A stretch of 64,000 nucleotides of DNA from Treponema sp. UBA1747 (lineage in GTDB: Bacteria; Spirochaetota; Spirochaetia; Treponematales; Treponemataceae), in assembly GCA_002315375.1 (NCBI GenBank), contig DCHR01000036.1, positions 3,953-67,952 on the forward strand. Direction: 5' to 3'. A program made the translations under genes and the position numbers. This document shows, piece after piece, positions 1 to 6,539 of this stretch (positions are counted from its first letter, which is position 1; every line of letters starts with the position of its first letter). Under the pieces are notes generated by a model. The model was not told the DNA's origin, ran no database searches, and saw only the letters and a program-made list of their open reading frames with translations.

Positions 1-2
1 TT

Positions 3-440
3 AAATCAATTCCAGCTATGTACAAAATGTTCATTAAATACGGAATTGATATCCGCAAGGAACCAATTCTTGTTTACCCTACACTTCACTACCAGAACGG
101 TGGAGTTGAAATTGACAAAACATGTCATACAAACGTAGGAAACCTGCTTGTAGCCGGTGAAGCTTCTGGTGGTGTTCACGGAACAAACCGCCTTATGGGT
201 AACTCACTGCTGGACGTTGTAGTATTCGGACGCGAAGCCGGTATCGAAGCTGGTAAAATGTTTGCAAACATTACACTTGCTGATACTGGAAAAATGAACC
301 TTGATCATGTTACAGCATTCGAAAAAGAACGTGCTGCAGCCGGTATTACTGGCGACTTAGTATCTCCTAAAGTATTACCAACTTACACACACGGAAACAA
401 AGAGTTTGAAAAAACTCCTTTCCCTGGAGCAAGTAAATAG
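3..440 (+). CDS. Fumarate reductase/succinate dehydrogenase flavoprotein subunit, C-terminal part
   Basis: The gene enters from the left edge; the open frame is already running at base 3, so the 5' part lies outside. The visible 146 codons carry the end of the FAD-binding domain of the FrdA/SdhA/L-aspartate oxidase family. The segment LLVAGEASGGVHGTNRLMGNS is the family's FAD/substrate region (short form AGE.SGGVHG.NRL.GNS), and HYQNGG with a downstream acidic residue is the conserved dicarboxylate-site region. The family transfers electrons between a dicarboxylate and a quinone or another donor. The C-terminus is short, without the long helical tail of E. coli FrdA, so a soluble fumarate reductase of the anaerobe type is likely. 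FPGASK is the last coding stretch, and this tail recurs twice downstream. Which enzyme of the family this is cannot be decided from the fragment. Confidence 0.85.
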   Translation, partial: KSIPAMYKMFIKYGIDIRKEPILVYPTLHYQNGGVEIDKTCHTNVGNLLVAGEASGGVHGTNRLMGNSLLDVVVFGREAGIEAGKMFANITLADTGKMNLDHVTAFEKERAAAGITGDLVSPKVLPTYTHGNKEFEKTPFPGASK

Positions 441-596
441 AACTGGATTAAGTCCGCGAGTTTCCGACAGGAAACTCGTTAGCAGCCGTAAGGCTGCGAC
501 TTTTCCTGGAGCTTCAAAATAGAATGTCGTAAGTTTGCTTTTGCAAACTTACCAAGCAGCCGAAAGGCTGCGGCATTCCCTGGTACAAGTAAATAA
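441..596 (+). repeat. Two hairpin-pair elements, each ending in a re-created copy of the upstream gene's 3' end
   Basis: Element A (441-522) holds a 9-bp hairpin (457-465/470-478, loop GACA), then a 6-bp hairpin GCAGCC/GGCTGC (482-487/492-497, loop GTAA). Next comes a 22-base tail (501-522) that translates as FPGASK-stop, like the real gene end at 420-440. Element B (523-596) repeats the plan: a 10-bp hairpin (529-538/543-552, loop TTTT), the same GCAGCC/GGCTGC hairpin (556-561/566-571, loop GAAA), then a tail translating as FPGTSK-stop. The tails differ mostly at synonymous positions (Ser AGT versus TCA). The first hairpins differ in sequence yet both pair perfectly. Only the last tail is in the reading frame of the gene. 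The function is unknown; it may be a small palindromic mobile element or an att-like remnant. Confidence 0.75.
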
Positions 597-624
597 TTGC
601 TGATATACAAGTAAATACTTGAAC

Positions 625-655
625 AAAAAGCCTTCCATAACGGAAGGCTTTTTTG
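625..655 (+). terminator. Rho-independent terminator after the flavoprotein gene and its repeat array
   Basis: The inverted repeat GCCTTCC / GGAAGGC (630-636 / 642-648) has a 5-nt loop and is followed by six T residues; flanking A and T runs extend the stem. It ends plus-strand transcription after the hairpin array, so the whole array is probably in the 3' UTR of the flavoprotein mRNA. Confidence 0.85.
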
Positions 656-714
656 TTTACGATTAATTAAAAAAACAAATCTGTAATAAGAAAACTGGAA
701 AAAAAATAAACTTA

Positions 715-1698
715 CTAACAATACCCTTTAATCTTTTGATTTGTATTCTTTGCAAATTCCACAAGCCAGTTTTTTAGAGGATCCTGCCAGTGCTCAGATG
801 TTTTATTTTCTTCGTAGCAGCGTTTAAAGAAAGCCTTAAAATAAGTAACAACTTCTTCCCTCAAACCTGCTGACATTTCGGGACTGTGAAGGAAAATACT
901 GTCGATTAATTCATAGGCATCTTCTTCTGTAAAAAAGTTTTCGGGAGTGGTTACCGATACCATATAAATAGCGGCGGGAATACAGTTTACACTGTGCTGC
1001 TTAACAAAAAGCACGCTTTCAATAATCTGAATGGCATAACTTCTGATTTCTGAAATTCTTTCTTTCAATTCCTCTTCCGGTAAAACATCTTTTCCAAGCA
1101 AAGATTTATAATAAGCATAAGTAACGGTACACAAAGTAACATGAAGGCTTGGAACGCACAGAAGATGAGGATCAAAAGCATGAATAGTTTTGAACTTTCC
1201 TTTGAAATACTTTGGACGATGAGTAGTGGTCATGCAAAAATTATAAATCGAAGCTGTATTTCGATACATTTGGGAAATCAGTTTCATAAAATTTTCGTCT
1301 AATTTAGCAGACTTTTTAGTATCTATTCTTAAAGACAACATTAAAATCGGCCTAAGAAAGAAAGGAATAAAGTCCATGTAAATTTTGATTTTTTCAGGTA
1401 CAAAAGGAATTTTACTATCCAGCGGAGTATCAACATAAATAATCGGAGTTCTTGAAAGATGCAGAACTCTCTTCAACTGAAGGAAAAAGAAATTGTGACT
1501 GACCTGAAACAAATATGGAATCAGACTCTTCAAAAACGGAAGACGGATCTGATTTGCATAAGCTGCCAGATTATGGTAGTCATTCAAAGGCGTATCAATA
1601 ATCTTCTGGTTAATATCACATTTTGTATCTGCAATCTTTTTTTCAACCTGAAGTTTTGCCATTTCCAGCTGGAAGTTAAGTTCTTCTTTAGTTTTCAT
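715..1698 (-). CDS. Conserved protein of unknown function, weakly PAP2-like
   Basis: This 327-residue protein is not recognised with confidence. The N-terminus (about 1-35) is charged and probably coiled. The middle holds CVPSLHV and, about 60 residues on, VKQHSVN, which resemble the PSLHV and KQH motifs of PAP2-type phosphatases. However, the Asp that normally follows the second His is absent and no clear set of membrane helices is visible, so the assignment is tentative. The start is supported by GAGG 6-7 nt upstream. It is the last gene of a minus-strand group after a small protein and a DEDDh exonuclease; the 67-nt gap to the small gene could hold a separate promoter. Hypothetical protein is the safe name. 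Confidence 0.55.
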   Translation of the reverse strand: MKTKEELNFQLEMAKLQVEKKIADTKCDINQKIIDTPLNDYHNLAAYANQIRLPFLKSLIPYLFQVSHNFFFLQLKRVLHLSRTPIIYVDTPLDSKIPFVPEKIKIYMDFIPFFLRPILMLSLRIDTKKSAKLDENFMKLISQMYRNTASIYNFCMTTTHRPKYFKGKFKTIHAFDPHLLCVPSLHVTLCTVTYAYYKSLLGKDVLPEEELKERISEIRSYAIQIIESVLFVKQHSVNCIPAAIYMVSVTTPENFFTEEDAYELIDSIFLHSPEMSAGLREEVVTYFKAFFKRCYEENKTSEHWQDPLKNWLVEFAKNTNQKIKGYC

Positions 1699-1765
1699 GT
1701 GTGCCTCAAATTTTGACTATTTTATAGCAATATAAAACGATTATCACATGGATTATTTTTCTTTT

Positions 1766-1966
1766 TTATACCAGCGATGTTTCAAGACTTTTAATTGCAA
1801 TATTTGCAGCTTCAAGAAGCTGAGCACTTTTTTTTATTTTCTTCGCCTTTTTCTTGTCCGAAACTACAGCCTGTAAAAGCGTAATTTTTTCGTAAGCTTT
1901 ATCAAGTTCTTTAGATGCCGATTTTACAAGATCAATTGTATTTACTGTAAGTGTATTTTCTCCCAT
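1766..1966 (-). CDS. Small lysine/alanine-rich protein, hypothetical
   Basis: A 66-residue protein, largely predicted helical, with heptad-like spacing and a basic central block (KKKAKKIKK) at about residues 38-46. There is no signal peptide or membrane segment and I do not recognise a family. Reality of the gene is supported by a good Shine-Dalgarno (AGGAG, 6 nt before ATG) and by its tight position, 13 nt after the exonuclease stop codon. Composition suggests a coiled coil or nucleic-acid-associated role, but that is speculation. Confidence 0.6.
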   Translation of the reverse strand: MGENTLTVNTIDLVKSASKELDKAYEKITLLQAVVSDKKKAKKIKKSAQLLEAANIAIKSLETSLV

Positions 1967-1979
1967 AGTTTTCTCCTGG

Positions 1980-2897
1980 TTATTTGAAAAGAACTTCTAT
2001 ATCATCCAGATAAACTACCTGGTTATTTCGGGCAGCATACTTTTGTTTCACATTTGAAGGAATAGAACCGTTGCAAATGTAAATCCCGTTATTGTTCAGT
2101 TTATTAACAAGCATTCCTCCGTGATCATAAACAGCCTTACAAATATCATAGGCAGATTCCGGATCATGCATAATATTTCGGTCAATTTCAACCTGTTTTC
2201 CATTCAAACCGCATTTTGTCGGGAACGGATTCTTTTTATTCCAGATTTTTTCGATTTTAGTTTTGAATTCTTTTTTGATGCGACGTTCTTCCATAACATC
2301 AAGCATGTATTCCCAGGAATAAACATTCTGGTGCATTTTCTGATAAAGTTCATCACCTGTAATACCAAGTTTCTGACAAAGAGTTTTACAGCAAAGCATG
2401 GTCATTTCTGCATCATCAACGCTTCTATGAGCCTTGAAGCTTGAAACATCAATTTTAAGGAAATCACACCATTCTGCAAGTTTCATATGTTCTTTATATT
2501 CATTTTCCAAAGCAGGTTTTATATCCAGTGCTGCAAACTGAATGTAGTCAACTCCGGCTCTCTCACAGGCAGTATTTACGAAAGAAACATCTCCATCTAC
2601 GGCGAAACCAAAGGTTTTCCTGTTCCCTGTTGTAAACAGCTTTTTAATGTCCTTGTAATAAGCGCAAAAATCAGGCTGGATTCTGAAATAATCCTTACTA
2701 TAGGCAAGCTGACATTTATTTTTAGGAGAAAGTATATACCAGTCAAATTCACATTTAGGATTCATTACGACATCCTGCTTTTCGATGATATTAAATTCAT
2801 CATCGGTCAGAACATAACCTAATGAACAGATTTTTCCTTCACCATCAAAGCAATTTGCACATTCACAGTCAAAAAACAAATAAGAAGTGTGATTCAT
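1980..2897 (-). CDS. DEDDh 3'-5' exonuclease (DnaQ/RNase T-like) with a C-terminal BRCT-like region
   Basis: A 305-residue protein. The N-terminus has the ExoI motif as FDCE (about residues 9-12; D-x-E chelates the metals). ExoII lies in the FAVDGDVSFVN region (about 98-108), and ExoIII as AHRSVDDAEMT (about 156-166), giving the His and last Asp of the DEDDh type. The last 85 residues (short runs include GLNGKQVEI) look like a BRCT-type module, a layout seen in Firmicute DnaQ-like exonucleases. Expected role: 3'-5' exonuclease on DNA or RNA ends in repair or RNA turnover. It heads an operon with the small protein and the gene after it. There is no Shine-Dalgarno at the ATG, and a promoter -10 box lies 6 nt upstream, so the mRNA is probably leaderless. 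Confidence 0.75.
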   Translation of the reverse strand: MNHTSYLFFDCECANCFDGEGKICSLGYVLTDDEFNIIEKQDVVMNPKCEFDWYILSPKNKCQLAYSKDYFRIQPDFCAYYKDIKKLFTTGNRKTFGFAVDGDVSFVNTACERAGVDYIQFAALDIKPALENEYKEHMKLAEWCDFLKIDVSSFKAHRSVDDAEMTMLCCKTLCQKLGITGDELYQKMHQNVYSWEYMLDVMEERRIKKEFKTKIEKIWNKKNPFPTKCGLNGKQVEIDRNIMHDPESAYDICKAVYDHGGMLVNKLNNNGIYICNGSIPSNVKQKYAARNNQVVYLDDIEVLFK

Positions 2898-2903
2898 ATT
2901 CTT

Positions 2904-2932
2904 ATCATACTATATTCCTTTTTTTTTTACAA
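2904..2932 (-). promoter_or_regulatory. Sigma70-type promoter of the exonuclease gene, leaderless geometry
   Basis: Minus-strand -35 TTGTAA (2927-2932), 17-nt spacer, -10 TATGAT (2904-2909). Only 6 nt separate the -10 box from the ATG at 2897, which puts the expected start site at the start codon. Confidence 0.6.
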
Positions 2933-2947
2933 AGTATTAAAATAGAA

Positions 2948-2963
2948 GAAATTAACTAATTTC
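2948..2963. promoter_or_regulatory. Perfect inverted repeat upstream of the transporter gene, possible operator
   Basis: GAAATTA-AC-TAATTTC is a perfect 7-bp dyad with a 2-nt centre, 23 nt before the transporter ATG and beside an AT-rich -10-like stretch. Size and position fit a dimeric repressor site, but AT-rich palindromes also arise by chance. Confidence 0.35.
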
Positions 2964-2986
2964 TATTATTAATAGAGGCTTCTATT

Positions 2987-4201
2987 ATGTCTAACTATCT
3001 GGCAAGTGTATGTTCTAGTGCACTTTCATTTATCTTCGTGGTTTTTGCCATCGGAGTAATCGGATACCTTTTGGGACGCATTTCCATTAAAGGCATTTCT
3101 CTTGGAACAGCAGGAGTTCTTGTTATTGCCCTCTGCTATGGTGTTCTTTGTCAGTATGTTCCTTCTTTTCAGATCGGAGCAAACACAATCACCCTGTGGA
3201 GCGATAAAATCAAAGGAAACTTTGGTGTTGTTTCCAACATCGGTACTGCTCTTTTCGTAACAGCAGTAGGACTTATCGCTGGTCCTAAGTTCTTCAGAAC
3301 TTTTAATAAAAGTTCTATTGCTTACCTGGCTCTTGGTGTAATCGTTATTGCACTTGGTACACTTACAGCTGTTATCTGTGTAAAACTTGACCCTAACCTG
3401 AGTCCAAACATGGCTGCTGGTCTTCTTACCGGTGGTCTTACATCAACACCTGGATTCTCTGCTGCAAAAGAAGCTGTAGAAGGCTTTGCACAGGATGAAA
3501 TCAGTGCCGGTTACGGTATTGCCTATCTTTACGGTGTTCTTGGTGTTGTTCTTTTCGTACAGATTGTTCCAAAAATCATGAAAGTTGACATTGCTGCTGA
3601 ACGTGAAAGCTTCGTTGCTGCAGGTTCTGTTACAATTCCTGAACCAAAAGGAGAACTGGTTCATGTAGAAGAATTTGGATTCTTCCCATTCTTCCTTGCA
3701 GTTGCATTTGGTTGTCTCATCGGTGCTATTAAAATCCCTATCGGAAACGGAGCTTACTTCTCACTTGGTAACTCAGGTGGTACTTTGATTGGTGGTCTCA
3801 TCATCGGTCACTTCCAGCACATCGGTAAACTTGACTGCCGTATTTCAAAACAGACACTGAACTTCATGCGCGAACTTGGTCTGGTACTCTTCCTTATCGG
3901 AGCCGGTGTTCCAGGTGGTGTAAACTTCGTTAAGAACGTACGTGTTTCATACTTCATCTACGGTGCAATCATGACAACTGTACCAATGATTGTTGGTTTC
4001 GTAATTGCAAAATACGTATTCAAGCTGAGCATTTTCAACAACCTGGGTTCTATCACAGGTGGTATGACTTCTACTCCAGCTCTTGGTACTCTGATCGCTA
4101 CAGCCGGAACAGACGAAGTTTCAGCAGCATATGCAGCTACTTACCCACTGGCTCTGGTTTCAATCGTTCTTGCTTCAAAGATTATCGTAATGTTCCTGTA
4201 G
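2987..4201 (+). CDS. Short AspT/YidE/YbjL-family membrane antiporter
   Basis: A 404-residue polytopic membrane protein with an internal duplication. The repeat-specific signature occurs once per half: GGLTSTPG (about 148-155) and GGMTSTPA (about 362-369), each followed by an alanine-rich helix (DEISAGYGIAY and DEVSAAYAATY). This is the hallmark of the aspartate:alanine exchanger family (AspT) and its E. coli relatives YidE/YbjL. Typical members are about 550 residues with two RCK_C (TrkA-C) domains between the halves. Here only about 30 linker residues sit there (rich in Glu and Pro), so this is the short form without regulatory domains. Substrate unknown; an amino- or dicarboxylic acid is plausible. 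Monocistronic, with GAGG before the ATG and a terminator 60 nt after the stop. Confidence 0.8.
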   Translation: MSNYLASVCSSALSFIFVVFAIGVIGYLLGRISIKGISLGTAGVLVIALCYGVLCQYVPSFQIGANTITLWSDKIKGNFGVVSNIGTALFVTAVGLIAGPKFFRTFNKSSIAYLALGVIVIALGTLTAVICVKLDPNLSPNMAAGLLTGGLTSTPGFSAAKEAVEGFAQDEISAGYGIAYLYGVLGVVLFVQIVPKIMKVDIAAERESFVAAGSVTIPEPKGELVHVEEFGFFPFFLAVAFGCLIGAIKIPIGNGAYFSLGNSGGTLIGGLIIGHFQHIGKLDCRISKQTLNFMRELGLVLFLIGAGVPGGVNFVKNVRVSYFIYGAIMTTVPMIVGFVIAKYVFKLSIFNNLGSITGGMTSTPALGTLIATAGTDEVSAAYAATYPLALVSIVLASKIIVMFL

Positions 4202-4260
4202 GACTACTTTTAAGAAATTACTACCAAGGATGATTGACCAGTTCAATCACCTTTGTAACT

Positions 4261-4298
4261 AAAAACCCATTTCAGAATAATCTGAAATGGGTTTTCTT
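4261..4298. terminator. Bidirectional terminator between convergent genes
   Basis: A long stem AAAACCCATTTCAG / CTGAAATGGGTTTT (4262-4275 / 4282-4295) with a 6-nt loop and A/T tracts on both sides. It serves the transporter on the plus strand and the small secreted-protein gene on the minus strand. Confidence 0.85.
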
Positions 4299-4356
4299 TT
4301 GAAAAAAACATTACCGGCATTGAACAGCAATTGAAAATGTTTTTGAGTAAAAGTTT

Positions 4357-4722
4357 TTAGTTTTCTATAATTTCAATCTTCTGAACTTTAAGATAGCCGT
4401 CTGGTGCAGGCATAATATAAGGTTCAAATGCAGCTTCACTTCTGTCAATAAGGTAACCTTTAATTCTTACACGGTTACCCCAAGAATCATTAAGAATGTG
4501 CTTCAGTTTCCCTTCACAGACAATATTGTAAATAAGGCCTTCTTCAGTCTGAAAAACTGCATATGTAAAAGGAACATTCCCATAGGAAACCAGGACTCCG
4601 GTCTGATTTATCCTATCCTTTTTTCCGCTGGCAGAAAGCATTGCTGTGCAGGAAAGAATCAGAAAAACAAGAATTATTTTATTCAGTCTGTTCAATTTTC
4701 TGGAAATCAAGGGATGTAACAT
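4357..4722 (-). CDS. Small exported protein or lipoprotein, hypothetical
   Basis: 121 residues from the ATG at 4722, chosen because GGAG lies 6 nt upstream; a start four codons earlier has no such site. The N-terminus has a basic region, then a hydrophobic stretch (about 16-31) ending in ILSC, a loose spirochetal lipobox, so membrane-anchored export is likely. The remaining 90 residues look like a compact beta-rich domain (KGYLIDRSE, YLKVQKIEI), resembling an OB-fold-like bacterial small domain, but I do not recognise a family. The 5' end overlaps the metalloprotease gene by 44 nt, implying translational coupling and shared expression with the cyclase operon. Confidence 0.55.
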   Translation of the reverse strand: MLHPLISRKLNRLNKIILVFLILSCTAMLSASGKKDRINQTGVLVSYGNVPFTYAVFQTEEGLIYNIVCEGKLKHILNDSWGNRVRIKGYLIDRSEAAFEPYIMPAPDGYLKVQKIEIIEN

Positions 4723-6523
4723 AATAATCTCCATAATTACTGCGGGCTGGATTTTTTACCAGAATATAAGGATTGGAATTGCCATAGCCTGTTTTAGTAA
4801 AACTAAAGGTGTTGTAATCGTTTCCATCCTGAACTTTTTGAAGAACAAAGCCGTATGGACCTATAGGACTGATTTTATAGTTTGCTCCATAAAGGTCCAT
4901 ACCTTTACCCTCATGGTTTCCTAATTTGTCTTCTTCCTTAAGTTTTTCCCAGTTGGACATATCACTGGAACTAATATATGTATCCCAACGATAGGATTCA
5001 GAATTGATTTTAATAGCATCATAAGTGTATTTTTTACCATTAATCGTCGATCCGCCAGCCCTGTTCAGAGTAATAACATCACTATTTTCTGGAATTCCTG
5101 TATTAAGGAATACCTGGAAAAAGTTTTCAAGAGCAGATTCAAAAGTAACATACTGGTATCTGTTACTGGTAGCATCGTATCTTTTCTGATTACAGTCTTT
5201 TAATGCCTGATCAATTGAGTCCGTTCCAATATAAGAGTTATTTGCAATTGCTTTGAAAAGCTCAACACCACCGAAGTTTCTTATAAGATAAGCACCGAAA
5301 GCAAATGTATTGGAATAATCGGAAGTAGTTATAGGATTTCCCCATACCATACCATTCATATATCCGGTGTTAAAACCCGGGATACGTTCCTTATATACAG
5401 TCCGGACATCTGCATCAGGATTAAAATAATCCGAAAGCAGGTCTTCTGTATTCATGGCAAGCATTTCTGTAAGCATTGAATCCCATTGCAAATTTACTTT
5501 ATTTTGGTAAACCGATTGTTGAACATTAACAACTTTTGTTATGTAGTTCAGCATATGGCAAAATTCATGAGCAAGTGTCGAATAAATACTATCCGGAAAA
5601 TCTATCAACTGTTCTGAATCTACATAGAAAACTTCAGTTTCATTTGAATAAGAACCTGATGATAAATATTTCGGATTAATTAAATCGACAGAATAGAAAT
5701 AACCGAGTGTATGTCCTCCGACAGATTCAGAATCATAAATATCATAAACCAGAATGTTAATCTTATCATTTTCATATAACGGAACAAAAAGGGAATCATA
5801 TTCCGTTTCACCAGATTCAGAGTCAATATATGAAAATTTATTATAACGTTCATTTCTGACGGTTTTTCCAAGAATATTTGTTTCTGCAGCATAAATACTG
5901 TCAAATTTATTTGCCAGACTTTGCAAGACAGATGTTGATAGATAGACGTCCCCCTCCGCTGGAGTAAAGATACGGCAGTAAGTACCGGATGCTTTAAATA
6001 TGAAAGGCTCAAGTATGCTTATTTCTTCCGGTTCATTATTACCCCAAAGACCGCCCTGATAATTCGGATTTTTGCCGATTACCCAGAAACTTATTTCATC
6101 CCCGAGTCTGACTGTGTTATAAACCCAGTCAACAGGTTCATAAGTATCAGTAAAGATAGCACTTCTGGCAGAATTGGTTTCTGGAACATTAATTTCCATG
6201 GTATAGGCATCCTGGACAAATTTAGGAATGTTGTTTACAGGTTTATTTTCCGGAAGTACCGGTTCTTTGGAATCAGAACCTTCTGCAGAACGGTAATTAC
6301 GTCCGGTCATATAAACTCCGGCATTAACTGAAGTACTGGAAGTGTTTGTCTGAACAAGGTAAACTTCTGAATCTTTGGTAAGAATCCCTTTCAGGTCAAT
6401 ATCAGCAGAATAAGAAGTATTAAAACCACTAAAAATAAGATCAAATATAAGCTCACAACTTGTAAATGAGAAACTCAGGATAAAAAGACCTGCACACAGA
6501 ATATTTCTAATAATTTTTTTCAT
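4679..6523 (-). CDS. Lipoprotein zinc metalloprotease, peptidase M30 (hyicolysin)-like
   Basis: A 614-residue exported protein. Residues 1-23 form a signal peptide ending FSFTSC, a clear lipobox, so it is probably lipidated and surface or periplasmic. The zinc motif HEFCH (HExxH) stands at about residues 321-325 in STLAHEFCHML. LTEMLAM about 35 residues on supplies the candidate third ligand Glu, the pattern of M30 peptidases and related gluzincins. The rest is beta-rich and low in recognisable motifs. The SD GGGAG precedes the ATG. The gene follows the cyclase by 16 nt and overlaps the next small gene, so the three form an operon. Substrate unknown; related spirochete proteins are annotated as M30 peptidases without biochemistry. 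Confidence 0.7.
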   Translation of the reverse strand: MKKIIRNILCAGLFILSFSFTSCELIFDLIFSGFNTSYSADIDLKGILTKDSEVYLVQTNTSSTSVNAGVYMTGRNYRSAEGSDSKEPVLPENKPVNNIPKFVQDAYTMEINVPETNSARSAIFTDTYEPVDWVYNTVRLGDEISFWVIGKNPNYQGGLWGNNEPEEISILEPFIFKASGTYCRIFTPAEGDVYLSTSVLQSLANKFDSIYAAETNILGKTVRNERYNKFSYIDSESGETEYDSLFVPLYENDKINILVYDIYDSESVGGHTLGYFYSVDLINPKYLSSGSYSNETEVFYVDSEQLIDFPDSIYSTLAHEFCHMLNYITKVVNVQQSVYQNKVNLQWDSMLTEMLAMNTEDLLSDYFNPDADVRTVYKERIPGFNTGYMNGMVWGNPITTSDYSNTFAFGAYLIRNFGGVELFKAIANNSYIGTDSIDQALKDCNQKRYDATSNRYQYVTFESALENFFQVFLNTGIPENSDVITLNRAGGSTINGKKYTYDAIKINSESYRWDTYISSSDMSNWEKLKEEDKLGNHEGKGMDLYGANYKISPIGPYGFVLQKVQDGNDYNTFSFTKTGYGNSNPYILVKNPARSNYGDYYVTSLDFQKIEQTE

Positions 6524-6539
6524 TCTTTGCTCCCACGGG

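Noticed and set aside
479..721. 80-residue minus-strand frame over the hairpin array
   Set aside because: It is antisense to the inverted repeats and terminator, has no SD and no recognisable sequence.
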